From the NCBI GenBank assembly GCA_963971225.1, contig OZ020270.1:67648932-67712931 (forward strand): a stretch of 64,000 nucleotides of DNA. The letters run 5' to 3'. This document shows, piece after piece, positions 1 through 10,587 of this stretch. The position numbers and the translations under genes were made by a program. The stretch's first letter is position 1. Each line of letters starts with the position of its first letter. Source of the stretch: Melieria omissa. Lineage: Eukaryota > Arthropoda > Insecta > Diptera > Ulidiidae. The notes below the pieces were generated by a model, which saw nothing but the letters and a program-made list of their open reading frames with translations, was not told the DNA's origin and made no database searches.

Positions 1-69
1 GTCGTATTCGCACTATGTGGCTTACCCAGACTTACTCAAGACGAACATTCCGTGAAAAATTCAGCTAAT

Positions 70-571
70 CGGCTATCTAGTTTTTGAGTTTTAATACCGT
101 GGGACCAACAAACAAATATACATTAATTTTTATATACAACAAGATATTTGCTGCAATGACTCGCAATATATTTTTATATTCGTATTGTTTTGCACAAATA
201 TACCACAGTTAATTTCTGTCATCATAAAAGGCATTGCAGGAAGGCGTAAAAGGTGGGCGTGGTCAACCTTATATAGCTTATGTTTACCGCTATGAAACAC
301 AGAATCATTTTATATCAACATTAATTTTCAGACATGTTCCGTAGCTTTGTTTTGTTAGTTTAGAGGGCGTGGCCGATTATATTATAGTCTATGTTTGCCG
401 CAATGACACGCTGAATCGTTTGATACCCATATTGCTATGACAAATATACTATGGCTGATTTGTTATTATAGTGGGCGTGGCAAAAAGGCATATCAAATGG
501 GCGTGGTCAATATTATATATCCTATGTTAACATCAATGAAACACGGAACCATTTGATATTAATACTGATTC
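70..571. repeat. ~254-bp tandem repeat array, left part
   Basis: Degenerate tandem units share the motifs GGGCGTGGTCAA, TATAGCCTATGTTTGCCG and GACACGCTGAATCGTTTGAT. The same units resume at 10001-10587, where one period can be measured: the TTCACCGACATG landmark recurs at 10011 and 10265, 254 bp apart. About two units are visible here. The array is broken at 571/572 by the I-like LINE. The first ~70 bases of the window are related flanking sequence and show no gene. It is probably a satellite or an internal array of a larger repeat; I do not recognise a named family. Confidence 0.75.
560..571. repeat. Target-site duplication of I-like LINE (left)
   Basis: TAATACTGATTC occurs here and again at 10001-10012. 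The uninterrupted repeat unit at 10255-10270 carries the sequence once, which confirms that it is a duplication of the insertion target. Confidence 0.9.
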
Positions 572-595
572 CACAGTCTTCGACTAACTCTCGTC

Positions 596-1996
596 GTGAG
601 TGGTACTCGCTTAGCTATCAGTCGTTCGGAATTTCTCTCACCCGAAATTCAATCAACTTTTTCGCTTGCGTTAACCTCCCAGTCTCTTTCGTCGGACACA
701 ACAACCTCGTGCATTGCTCACGTAATTATTAAAGATGCCCCTGGGCACCCCCCGAAAGGAGGGAACCGTTTTGCTTTATTAGCAGACGGTCCAACCGCAA
801 AAAAACAAAAAACTGACCAAATTCGGATCGAAAATTTCCCACTTCTTCCACCCACACAACGCCCTGATCCAAAATTTGTCGTCGTGTCGTCGACAAATGT
901 GAATAAAGCACTCACCGATTTTTCGTGTTTCTCGGTTCATAAGTCACTCCAACTCATAAGCAAGGAAATCATCTCAATATCAGAACTTCGCGATGGGAAT
1001 CTTTTGCTCTTGGTAAATAACACAACTGCCGCCAATAAATTCATAGCTTGCAAAGAACTACCAGGTTTGTGTTCAATTAAAAGTTACTTACACCAAAATC
1101 TAAATTTTACAAAAGGCACGGTCTACGCACCCTGCCTTAACAATGTGGACGAAGACGAAATAGTAAGGGAGTTGAATTCCCAGGGCGTTGTGGGCGCATA
1201 CAAATTCCAGAAGATTGTTGATAGCAAAGCTAAGCCTAGCGGCGTTGTTCTTCTAACATTCAACCTCTACCACCTACTCGAAAATTTAGACATTTCTTGG
1301 CACAAAGTTAAAGTCCGTCAATATTTCCCTAACCCAATGCGCTGCAAAAATTGTCAACGCCTCGGGCACACCGCCAAACGTTGCAACTCGTCTCCCACCT
1401 GCGCTAATTGCAATCTTCCCCCACATACCCCTGATATCTGCTCCCGTACCCAATGCGCCAACTGCATGGAAGAACACCCAGCGTCCTCTAACATGTGTAA
1501 AGTCTTCTTGCAACAAAAGGAACTTCTTAAAATTCAAACTCAAAAGAAATGCACGATTAGAGAAGCCAGACAAATTCTGAAAACACAAACCCCGGTAGTT
1601 TCGGTTACACAATCCTATGCAAGCATTATTCAACAAAACACTCACAAAAACTCAAACCAGAACAAATCAGCAACTGCACTCAACGACACCAACAACACTC
1701 CCACTACTTCTTCTTCAAAAGCGACAATCGATAACACCACACCTACTTCGCCAAACCACGTGCCTTATTCAAAACAAACTGTTCCAACTATCTCGACTAT
1801 CACTCAAAAATCACCCAAAAACAATTTACTCATCTCATCTAAAGCATCCAATACTACACCTAACCCTACCAACATAACAACTACTAACACTCCTGTCTCA
1901 AAAATGACTTCTCACTCCAACTCTCCAAAAACTAATTGGAAATCTCTCGCTGACACTGATCTCATCTGCAGTGACAATGAAGAGGACCTACTCTGA
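596..1996 (+). CDS. LINE ORF1 (gag-like, three zinc knuckles), start codon lost
   Basis: This 466-residue frame encodes the nucleic-acid-binding ORF1 protein that packages LINE RNA. Three C-H-C knuckles run from about residue 250: CKNCQRLGHTAKRC, CANCNLPPHTPDIC and CANCMEEHPASSNMC. The C-terminal third is low complexity, rich in Asn, Thr, Ser and Pro. The frame opens on GTG, not ATG, at 596. There is no in-frame ATG before the knuckle region, so the original ATG was probably mutated (A to G), or initiation is unusual. The 5' leader is only about 24 bp. ORF2 follows about 150 bp downstream in another frame. Family assignment is solid; activity of this copy is doubtful. Confidence 0.8.
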   Translation: MSGTRLAISRSEFLSPEIQSTFSLALTSQSLSSDTTTSCIAHVIIKDAPGHPPKGGNRFALLADGPTAKKQKTDQIRIENFPLLPPTQRPDPKFVVVSSTNVNKALTDFSCFSVHKSLQLISKEIISISELRDGNLLLLVNNTTAANKFIACKELPGLCSIKSYLHQNLNFTKGTVYAPCLNNVDEDEIVRELNSQGVVGAYKFQKIVDSKAKPSGVVLLTFNLYHLLENLDISWHKVKVRQYFPNPMRCKNCQRLGHTAKRCNSSPTCANCNLPPHTPDICSRTQCANCMEEHPASSNMCKVFLQQKELLKIQTQKKCTIREARQILKTQTPVVSVTQSYASIIQQNTHKNSNQNKSATALNDTNNTPTTSSSKATIDNTTPTSPNHVPYSKQTVPTISTITQKSPKNNLLISSKASNTTPNPTNITTTNTPVSKMTSHSNSPKTNWKSLADTDLICSDNEEDLL

Positions 1997-2144
1997 GTAC
2001 TACCGCAGCTCGTGTCAGGAGTTCGTAATGACTGGTCTCATCGCTCCACTGACTCCAGCCTTTCTTGCACTCTCTCGCTCTCTCTCGCTCCTCTGTATAT
2101 AACACTTCTTATCGGTAATTTTCCAAACTTCTTCCATATCTTCA

Positions 2145-2240
2145 ATGCCGTTCTCAATATTGCAATGGAATATTAATGGGCTATACAACAATTTTACAGA
2201 CCTACAAATTCTTATTAAAGAGTTAACCCCAGCTGTAATA
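2145..2240 (+). pseudogene. I-like ORF2, N-terminal endonuclease piece
   Basis: From the ATG at 2145 the frame opens with a typical APE-type endonuclease start (MPFSILQWNINGL). The piece runs 32 codons and is cut at 2240 by the Jockey-like LINE. The same frame and target bases resume at 6528-6543. It encodes the first strand of the endonuclease fold that nicks target DNA. Confidence 0.8.
2226..2240. repeat. Target-site duplication of Jockey-like LINE (left copy)
   Basis: ACCCCAGCTGTAATA occurs at 2226-2240 and again at 6528-6542, a perfect 15-bp duplication. Removing the insert plus one copy restores the endonuclease frame of the host LINE. Confidence 0.92.
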
Positions 2241-2556
2241 GATAGATAGATGTTTTATTAGAAGAAAAAATCATTACAAAACTTATGTTATCGCACAATT
2301 TACAGATATATGGTGTTGAACCTTATTTCTATGACATTGTCTTAATTTTATTATCACAGTTAGACTTTAAATTTAAATAAGCAGGGGCGATTTCGAAGGA
2401 AAAATACTTCCACTAAAAAAACCTTCGATGTACGACTTAAAGACTAGATATTTACATGCGGCTAGAAATAAATATGAACGACATATATACAGTCAAAAAT
2501 GTACAGGCGTGTAACGTGATATACACATAAATATATAACATATAGTAGCAATACAG

Positions 2557-4080
2557 TTAACAATATAAGTCTGCAACCAAATGGTTTTCAGAAAAACCGC
2601 ACCGAATTTTAAATTTTTCGGTTGCGTGTTTTACGCTATCGGAAACTAACTTGACATTACATTCAGTGTGAAGTTTTTTAGTTGAATAATCCCATGGCAG
2701 TGCAAGCATCATTTTAAGGACCTTGTTTTGTGAAATTTGTAATGTTTTTAAATGCGTTTTGGCACAGATGGCCCAAGATGGGCATGCATATAACATTATA
2801 GATTGAAAAATAGTTTTGTATATTGTTATTTTGTTTTCCTTGCTTAGGCTAGAATTTCGATTTATCAGAGGATATAATAGCTTAATTGCAACATTGAACT
2901 TATCTTTGATATGCCTAATGTGGTCACTGAAAATTAATTTCTTGTCAAAGACTACACCAAGGTATTTGACATTATTTGTCCAGGATATGTCATGGTTTTC
3001 AATTTTTAAGTTTCCGCTTGGCATGGCGCAAAGGCGTCTTTTCCGTGTGAAAAAGATGGATTGCGTTTTACCAGCGTTTAATTTAATTTTCCATTTATTT
3101 AAATAAACTGATATGCTGTTTAGCGCACCTTGCAGATCCGTCACAATTTCGTGACTAGATATGTGCGAATAGTAAATCCCAATATCGTCGGCATACATTG
3201 CATATTGGCAGTTTTTATATTTTGGAAAATCTGAGCAATATATTAAATATAAGAGGGGTCCCAGGACAGATCCCTGGGGGACTCCCGCGGGCACTGCAAT
3301 CATGTCAGAGTATTCTCCAGATATACACACACAGAAATAACGATTTTTCAAAAAACTTTTAACTAGCTTTGTGAGGTATGCAGGTATATTAAATTGAATA
3401 AACTTGTGTATTAGACCATTATGCCATACTGAGTCGAATGCTTTTTCTAAATCTAATAAAGCTAGACCGGTTGATTTTGTTAATTGAAAATTGTTTTTAA
3501 CATGGTTTTGTATACGTTTAATCTGGTGCGTAGTGCTATGGTATTTTCTGAACCCAAATTGTTCATCTGGGATAATTCTATTGTTTTCTGTAAATTCTAA
3601 TATTTTTTCTTTTATAATTTTTTCGAATATTTTGCTTACACCACTTAGAAGACTGATGGGTCGGTAGCTATTAGCAACATTAGCTGGCTTACCTGGTTTA
3701 AGAATAGGTACCACTTTGGCTACTTTCCAGCTGTTGGGAAAATATTGAAATTTCAGGCATGAGTTTATCAGAAATGTTAAGTAATTTACGGCCACTTTAG
3801 GTAGATATCTTAACATTATATTTTTTATGTCATCGTGACCTGTCGACTTTCTTAATGGGGCTACAGAAATTAGATCTTGTATATAATCGGACTTGACATA
3901 TTCAGATTCTGGGGTATCTTCAATGAGACTATCAAAATTGTTCATAGATGCGTTTATAAGATTTTCTTGTTGTGTTGAGCTCATATTTTCAGAAACTTTG
4001 TGGTTCTCGAGAAACTTGTAGGCGAGTAGATTTGCTTTAAAAGCAAAGAAAAAGCAATGCTTTTTCTTGGCAGAGAACAA
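2557..4080 (-). pseudogene. Jockey-like ORF2, reverse transcriptase part
   Basis: This frame of about 507 residues is the reverse transcriptase that copies the element RNA at the nicked target. Visible blocks are a YRPISLLSG block at about residue 140, FRKYHSTTHQ, the ALLDLEKAFDSVWH block, GVPQGSVLGPLLY, and the catalytic YADDIGIYY at about residue 297. The listed start is an artefact: the frame overlaps the upstream endonuclease frame (4037-5230) in another phase, so one indel at about 4040-4080 separates the halves of a single ORF2. The C-terminus ends normally at 2557 before the 3' UTR. Confidence 0.85.
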
Positions 4081-5230
4081 TCGTTTTGTTTTGCTCGCGG
4101 AGTGGAGGGATTTGAGAATGTCTTTTTCGTAACAGTTTGCATATGTTCCAGAAAGGTTTACTTCTTTTCTCTAGCGATCTTAATTTGTTACGCCAGTTTG
4201 TATTTCTGAAAAAGGCAATCTCTTTGCGAATCTGCGCTGAGTATAGTTTCATAGCTTCGTTGTCTGCTAATTGCCTGTAACGACTCCATTGCCTGCGATG
4301 ATAGTTTCTAGATTTTATTAAATTTAATATGTGGGGGGGTAGCTGTATAAAATTAGTTTTGGGGACAGATTTTTGTACCGCGGCTAGTACCTTTGAATTG
4401 AAATATTCTAAATTTGTATCTATTTCGTCTGTGGAAGTTATGTCGTTTATATCTGCTGGCAGATTACACAGAGAAGATGTGAGAAATGAACGATAACTTT
4501 TCCAATTCGCATTTGCGAAGTCTAAATAGAAATTTTCATACCGCGCCACATTTAAGCTAAGTGAGAACATTACAGGTAAGTGATCTGAAGTAAATTCGTA
4601 TGTTGTTATTGGTTGCGAAATGTACTGTGGAATATTTGAGAGAATAAGATCTATATTTGAAGGCGAAGAATTAGCTGATGAGGGAACGTATGTTGGTTCA
4701 CATGAATTGGAGATCGTGATAGGAAAGAAAGTGGTAAAGTTATTAAGGATATTTCCCCAACAGTTTGCTCTTGTACAACCCCAGTTGCGATGTTTGCTGT
4801 TGAAGTCACCGCAAAAAATAAACGATCCATTTACATTAAACAGGTTTCTTAAATCTTTCTTGAATTGTTGACGCAGCTCTGGATTACCAGAACCCCCAGG
4901 AAAATAAATACTGAATAGTTTAATCTTGTTGTTGTTGGCAGAAGTTATCTCAATCCCAATGTTCTCGATTGATTCGGTATTAATATATGGTAATTCTGAG
5001 AATTGAATTGCATGTTTTACAAGTATGGCAACTCCTCCACCTGTACCTTCTCGGTCATTACGAAGACAGAAGTAGTTTTGGTGATAAAGCTTATCTGTTT
5101 TCTTAAGCCATGTCTCTGAGAGCATGCAGATATCAGTATTGTTCTTTACAAGAAAGTCAAAGAGTTCAAAGAACTTATTACGGACACTACGACAGTTCCA
5201 AAAAATGATCTTAAGGTTAGAATCAGACAT
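4037..5230 (-). pseudogene. Jockey-like ORF2, endonuclease part
   Basis: About 397 residues, starting with an APE-type endonuclease: an FWNCRSVRNK start, MLSETWLK, GGVAILVK, FCGDFNSKHRNWGC (catalytic Asp/Asn) and TSDHLPVMFSL. The start codon ATG at 5228-5230 overlaps the stop of ORF1 as TAATG (minus strand, 5232 to 5228). This is a typical stop-reinitiation arrangement for ORF1-ORF2 coupling in insect LINEs. The reading frame leaves the true ORF2 near 4080 through an indel, and its last ~14 codons are off-frame. Confidence 0.87.
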
Positions 5231-6399
5231 TATTTATTAGTGGAGTACAAATACTTAATAGCTAATTGTGCGATAACGTTAAATTGTTCTTGTTTGTTAT
5301 TACAATCTCTTAGTTTTATAACAAGGTCGAATGTAAGCTGAGTGATCTCTTGCTCAGTGAAAAGATGGTTGTTGTTGGGGATGGGTGCAGTCGGATTGAC
5401 ATTTGAAGAGCACCACGCAGGTGCTGTTGTTGGTGCTGTCGGCTCTTTACGTGTTGAGAGTATCGCTCGCGGGATGAGAGCTGGGAATTGTGATTCGGCG
5501 TAACTATAGTTCGCGCGGCCTTGAGGTTTTGTAGATTGGGCATGTGGTGCTAGCCGAGAGCTATGGAGATTTTGCTTCTGTTTTATTTGCAAGTACATCG
5601 CCCGATTTGGACACTCTTGATCGGTAGACTTATGATTGTTGTTACAGTTTGCACATTTGATTTTGTCGGTGACGTTGCAGTCGGAGGTTTTGTGTTTGCC
5701 CGCACAGTTGGCGCATTTTGTTTTAATAAAACAACCACGCTCTCCATGCCCGAACATTTGGCAGTTTCGGCACTGAATAAGTTTGTTTTTTATTTTACGC
5801 TGGTAATCCCATCGTATGATAACATGGAAAAGAGATTTAACATTTCGTTTGAGATCGTGTAGTTTGACCGTGCCGTTTTCAAAGAATACGATATAAAGAG
5901 TATCTTTGTAATTGTCAAATGATTTTGTCACTGTTTTGACCTCTTTGCACTTCAGCCCCAACAAAAGCAATTCGCTTTTCACTTCGTCGGAAGATTTATT
6001 TTCAAGTCCGTAGAGCACAACTTTAAACGCCCGGTCACTTTTAAGGTCGTGAGTGAAGAACTGAGATTTAGTTTCTCTTAAGATTTCTTTAATTTCACTA
6101 AATGTTTCATGTGAATTAGTAATAATTTTAACGCCAATTGATATTTTCTTAAGGAAGAAGTTTCGAATTCCTTTATCAAAAAGTAGTTTTCTTATAATGT
6201 CAATGTCTTGTGATAGCACTTTTATTGGTGGTATTTTGTTTTTAAGAGCATTTTTCTCATTTTCATTGCACTCCATATTGGATTCGTCGTCGGATAATGC
6301 TTGTAGAGGAGTCCAATAATTTTTTCGAGCATTGTTATTTTTTAAAGTTTCACTTAGTTTTCGTTTTTCTGTTAATTTAGCCTGCTTAGAAGAAGACAT
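5230..6399 (-). CDS. Jockey-like ORF1 (gag-like, PRE_C2HC plus zinc knuckles)
   Basis: An intact 389-residue frame from an ATG at 6399. The middle (about residues 70-200) resembles the PRE_C2HC region of Jockey gags. It is followed by three zinc knuckles, CRNCQMFGHGERGC, CANCAGKHKTSDC and CANCNNNHKSTDQEC, at about residues 208-265. A Pro/Thr/Ala-rich tail follows. The role is binding element RNA and forming the ribonucleoprotein. It is the only complete-looking ORF of this element. The 5' UTR is about 128 bp (6400-6527). The stop codon overlaps the ORF2 start. Confidence 0.85.
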   Translation of the reverse strand: MSSSKQAKLTEKRKLSETLKNNNARKNYWTPLQALSDDESNMECNENEKNALKNKIPPIKVLSQDIDIIRKLLFDKGIRNFFLKKISIGVKIITNSHETFSEIKEILRETKSQFFTHDLKSDRAFKVVLYGLENKSSDEVKSELLLLGLKCKEVKTVTKSFDNYKDTLYIVFFENGTVKLHDLKRNVKSLFHVIIRWDYQRKIKNKLIQCRNCQMFGHGERGCFIKTKCANCAGKHKTSDCNVTDKIKCANCNNNHKSTDQECPNRAMYLQIKQKQNLHSSRLAPHAQSTKPQGRANYSYAESQFPALIPRAILSTRKEPTAPTTAPAWCSSNVNPTAPIPNNNHLFTEQEITQLTFDLVIKLRDCNNKQEQFNVIAQLAIKYLYSTNK

Positions 6400-6494
6400 G
6401 TTGTCTTCATCGCAGAAATGAGCAAGTCGTTTTGAAATTTTGATAATTGTTTATAGTCTTTATATTTGGATCACTATTGTCACAGTAGAAAGCA

Positions 6495-6527
6495 CGTCCG
6501 TCTTGTACAAGAGCACATTCGAGAGTG
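6495..6527 (-). promoter_or_regulatory. Candidate internal Inr/DPE promoter of the Jockey-like LINE
   Basis: With +1 set at the A of the 5' terminal CACTC (position 6526, minus strand), the start matches an initiator (TCA+1CTC, one mismatch to TCAKTY). GGACG falls exactly at +28 to +32 (6499-6495), matching the downstream promoter element RGWYV. TATA-less internal promoters of this type are known for Drosophila LINEs. Functional activity is inferred, not shown. Confidence 0.5.
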
Positions 6528-6542
6528 ACCCCAGCTGTAATA

Positions 6543-7189
6543 TGTTTGCAAGAAACTCACATTAAATTCGGTTCATCTGCTTTTGTATCTAACGCCTTTT
6601 GTAATTATTTTTTTAACTTTCCACAATTCACAACGAATAAACAAGGAGTCGGAGTGCTTATAAAGAAAAACATCCCGCACAAACTTATTCCAACAAACTC
6701 TACAATCGCAAATATTGCCATCGAAATAAATTTAGGCTTTACTTTCACTTTAATTAATATATATATTCCCCCTCAACAAAACTTCTCCGTAAACGAAATT
6801 ATGCAGTTATTGCATACCTTTACCACACCACTAATCATAGTAGGAGATTTTAATGCTTGGAGCCCCTTATGGGGGTCCAGCAATGCAAATAACAGAGGAA
6901 AACACACTTTACACACTTTACGACACACTTATCCTTCTCGCACATTGATTTAACCATATGTTCAACATCTCTAGCTCCGAAATTATCCAGCCACACGCTA
7001 AAAAGTCTGCACAACAGTGACCACTTTCCGATTGTAACTTCCCTAGGTCTGTAGAACCCCGCTTTAAAAATCCCGAATCCTAAATTTATCACAGACAAAG
7101 CGAATTGGCGTGAGTTCCAAAATATTTTAAACCAAAAAGCGTCGCTACAGAAACCCTCTGTAAATATTAACAAAGAGGCGGCATCTATT
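6543..7189 (+). pseudogene. I-like ORF2, endonuclease remainder
   Basis: The host LINE resumes after the nested insertion: CLQETHIKF, GVGVLIKK, LINIYIPPQ and IVGDFNAWSPLWGS are endonuclease motifs, with the catalytic Asp/Asn in GDFNAW. A frameshift at about 6940-6955 moves the frame. The matching continuation includes an SDHFPI-like block at about 7015-7030 in another phase. The linker to the reverse transcriptase (7050-7189) is also frame-shifted. Confidence 0.75.
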
Positions 7190-8854
7190 TTGAAATTAAT
7201 CCGACACTCTGCTCACCATACCATACCCCAATCAAGCTACCACACCCATAAAAAAACTGTTCCTTGGTGGAACGCAGAGTTGTCAATACAAAGAAATATC
7301 AAACAAAAAGCCTGGGAAAACTTCAAATCTACTCGCACCATACCGAATCTTATTACATACAAAAAACACAACGCGTTATTCAGGAAAATGTGTAAAAAAT
7401 CCAAATCAGAAAGTTTCAAGATACTTACGGAGAACATTAGCCGCTTAACGTGCCCGAAAAAAATATGGTCGGACATCAAATCACTAACTGGCTCACATAC
7501 CCCCAATTTTATTAATTTTATTAACACAACAAACGGTCCCTCCTATGAGCCTAAGGATATTGCTAATTATTTTGCCTCTCTATGGTCGCAGTATTCACAC
7601 GACTCTAATTTTCACCCCTCCTTTTCATCAACTAAATCTGACATACTAAATATCCCATACTCAAACTCCCATCCTTCCCTACTAGCTAAACAAATTGAGT
7701 CAAATATATCCCTTTTTGAACTGGAAAGCTGCCTTTCCACACTCCAAGGCAAAACACCGGGAAGGGACCGAATCTCATACCCAATGCTAAAAAACTTGCC
7801 TTTTGAAATGAAAAACCGCCTCTGTGAACTTTTCAACCAAATCCTTAACCAAGGAGTATATCCTCACAGCTGGAAGCTAGCTATTATCATTCCCATTTTA
7901 AAACCTAATAACCCAAGCACTGAAGTAACATCATACAGGCCGATCTCATTACTACCATGTACCAGCAAGTTGTTAGAAAAAATTATCTCTAAACGTCTCA
8001 TGTGGTTTGCTCTCAGAAATAATTATATCAGCCAAAATCAATTTGGTTTCAAAACAGCACACTCAACTACTGATGCCCTCCTATACTTTGAACATTACTC
8101 GTCATTAGCGCTCTCCAACAAAAATCATGTCTCTGTCTTAAGCCTTGATTTCGAGAAAGCTTTTGACAGAGTTGGCGTTCACGTAGTCCTCCGGCAACTG
8201 GCTAAATGGAAAATCGGTAGCAAAATTTATAATGTAATCAAAGCTTTCTTATCTAACCGTTCTTTCATAGTTAAAACAAATAATATGCCCTCTGATCCTC
8301 ATCCTTTGTATAATGGAATCCCACAAGGGTCGCCTCTTTCCGTTACACTGTTCATCATAGCCTTTAATGAAATTTCCACCATACTTAATACATATAACCA
8401 TATGGAGCATATGATATACGCAGATGACGTCTTAATTTTCACCAAAACAAATGATCTGAACACCGTTAACAACAAATTTACCAACATCATACAAGATATA
8501 TCCGTATGGTCAAACACGTCTGGAGCCAGACTATCATTAACTAAATGCCGACTCTTACACATATGCAGAAAACAAAATTGTAACACCTTGTCCCTAAATG
8601 TTAATAATATTTCAATTCCATGTCATAACAGCTTAAAAATTCTAGGCTTAATATTTGATAAAAAACTTACCTTTAAGGATCATTGTTTATATATAAGGAA
8701 AGCGCTAACTGCCAGGCTCAATATAATAAAGTATCTAACTTCTAAGCACTCATTTGTTCATCCCAACTTACTCTTAAAAATAACCAAAGCATTAATATTG
8801 TCCAAGTTGATTATGGTCTTTGTATCTACGGTCACTGTGCCAAGTCACATCTAA
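7190..8854 (+). pseudogene. I-like ORF2, reverse transcriptase domain
   Basis: About 550 residues. Visible motifs are ISYPMLKNLP, the YRPISLLPCTSK block at about residue 250, FGFKTAHSTTDAL, VLSLDFEKAFDRV, GIPQGSPLSVTLF and the catalytic YADDVLIF at about residue 405. The true frame enters from upstream of 7190. It is lost by a frameshift near 8812-8820, just before the stop at 8854; the protein continues in the frame of 8932-9816. The enzyme primes DNA synthesis on nicked chromosomal DNA. Confidence 0.85.
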
Positions 8855-9898
8855 AAACCATCGCACCGCCCTACCATGTTGCTGCCCGTCGATCCATTCG
8901 AGCATTCCCTACTTCACCTACGAGGTTTGTTTTGGCTGAAGCTGGTCTGCCGTCAATTGAAGAACGCACAATGTTTTCCACAATGCGAATAATTCCGAAA
9001 CTTATTTGGTGTAACAACAAACTAATACTCAACTCGGTTAGAAAGTTGATGAGCTACAAACGTAGACCTAAACGCCTCTCAACCATAGCGCGGGCTTTGG
9101 ACTTAGCTGAAGAACTTGGCATTACTTGCACTCCGGTTTACACCCCCACGGAGAGATACCCAACCTGGCAGATGAACGTGAATAATCTTTTACTTCGTCT
9201 CACACATTACCCTAAGCACACTACCGCAAACCATGTGTATAGAAAACTTTTCATGGAATATTGCTCGGACCCCAACATCAAGGCAGCTAATTTCCTATTT
9301 ACCGACGGTTCGAAGGACAAATATGCTACAACATTCGCTGTCGTAGATGCCAAAGGAAACACAATATCAGCTGGTCATCTACACAACTACTGCTCAATAT
9401 TCACTGCCGAGGCTTACGCTGTCCTTCAAGCGGTACAACATGCCATCACCCAGAAATTGAACTGTGTAATCTGCACCGACAGTAGGTCCACAGTAGACGC
9501 AATAAGAAATCCCTCCAATCGCAGCCTTTTAGTTTCAAAAATCCGCGAAAAGCTCATCCAATACAGAAGGAAAATCAGCATTATGTGGATTCCAGGTCAC
9601 GCTGGTATCACCGGAAATGAAATAGCAGACCACAGAGCCAAAGTCGCACTAAAGGAACCCATGATCATACTACCGCACACCGAAAAAACGGATATTCACA
9701 GCACTCGATGGATGCCTCTACTGCGATTCCGATACTATGAACATAAGTCACCTACTCACTTCCTGCCCCAAATCCGCATCTGCCCGACTTGCTATTCAAC
9801 CCACAAATCCACTTGACTATCTTAAGAAACTTGATTTTGACTCTATTAATAATTTCTATGAATTCCTATGTAACGCCAATCTTGCAACTCTTCTCTAA
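8819..9898 (+). pseudogene. I-like ORF2, linker, RNase H and C-terminus
   Basis: The frame carries a linker (LAEAGLPSIEERT) and then RNase H with all four acidic catalytic positions visible: FTDGSKDK, IFTAEAYAV, CTDSRSTVD and GNEIADH (about 9300-9630). RNase H removes RNA from the hybrid and is typical of I, R1 and LOA groups but absent from Jockey. A frameshift at about 9740-9790 diverts the end. The intended C-terminus reads through to a TAA at 9896-9898. The 3' UTR follows (9899-10000). Confidence 0.82.
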
Positions 9899-10000
9899 AG
9901 ATATTAAACAGAAGAGCCGATAGCCCTGGTAGCTAGTGCTTTTTTAGCTGTAAGATAATAATTTATTGTTATCCTACATATAATAAAATAAAATAAAAAA

Positions 10001-10587
10001 TAATACTGATTCACCGACATGTACCGTAGCTTAGTTTTGTTAGTTTAGTAGGCGCGGAAAGTGGGCGTGGCCGACTACATATAGCCTATGTTTGCCGCAT
10101 TGACACGCTGAATCCTTTAATACCCATATTGCTGTGACAAATATACCATGGCTGATTTGTTATTATAGGGCGTGGCTAAAAGGCATATCAGGTGGGCGTG
10201 GTCAATCTTATATATCCTATGTTAACATCAATGAAACACGGAACCATTTGATATTAATACTGATTCACCGACATGTAGCGTAGCTTCGTTTTGTTAGTTT
10301 AGTAGGCGCGGAAAGTGGGCGTGGCCGATTATGTTATAGCCTATGTTTGCCGTAATGACACGCTGAATCGTTTGATACCCATATTGCCTTACAAAAGCAT
10401 ACCATAGATGAGTTTTGTTACCATAGTGGGCGTAAGAAGGGGGCGTGGTCATTCTCATATAGCCTATGTACCATTCCCACAGATTTAAAAATGTTTGGTG
10501 CTTATTTCATCTAAATCGGTTCAGCGGTTTTTGCCTGATTGTGGCTCAAAAAACGTCACACTTGCTTTTATATAATAGTACTTATAG
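10001..10587. repeat. ~254-bp tandem repeat array, right part
   Basis: This continues the array of 70-571. The first 12 bases are the right target duplication of the I-like LINE. Unit starts at 10011 and 10265 give the 254-bp period. Units contain GGCGCGGAAAGTGGGCGTGG and CCTATGTTTGCCG. The last ~140 bases (from about 10450) diverge into a unique-looking end with TCGGTTCAGCGGTTTTTGCC and an AT-rich end TTTATATAATAGTAC, directly abutting the env fragment at 10588. Confidence 0.75.

Larger units (their letters stand above)
2241..6527 (-). mobile_element. Jockey-clade non-LTR retrotransposon, near full length
   Basis: The 15-bp target duplication gives exact ends. On the minus strand the element starts CACTCTCGAATGTG (6527 downwards) and ends with an AATAAA followed by a TATC-type short repeat (2241-2262). 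It carries ORF1 (5230-6399) and ORF2 (endonuclease plus reverse transcriptase, 2557-5230). No RNase H is present, as expected for Jockey. ORF2 is broken once by a frameshift near 4040-4080. The 3' untranslated stretch 2263-2556 shows no other feature. Confidence 0.88.
572..10000 (+). mobile_element. I-clade-like non-LTR retrotransposon, full length, with a nested LINE
   Basis: The 5' end is CACAGTCTTCGAC at 572. The 3' end is an A-rich TAATAAAATAAAATAAAAAA-type tail at about 9981-10000. A 12-bp target duplication flanks the element. ORF1 carries three zinc knuckles; ORF2 carries an endonuclease, a reverse transcriptase and an RNase H, the layout of I-like LINEs (LOA/R1 relatives remain possible). 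The Jockey-like LINE at 2241-6527 splits ORF2 near its start, so the unsplit length is about 5.1 kb. Several frameshifts in ORF2 make this copy inactive. Confidence 0.85.
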
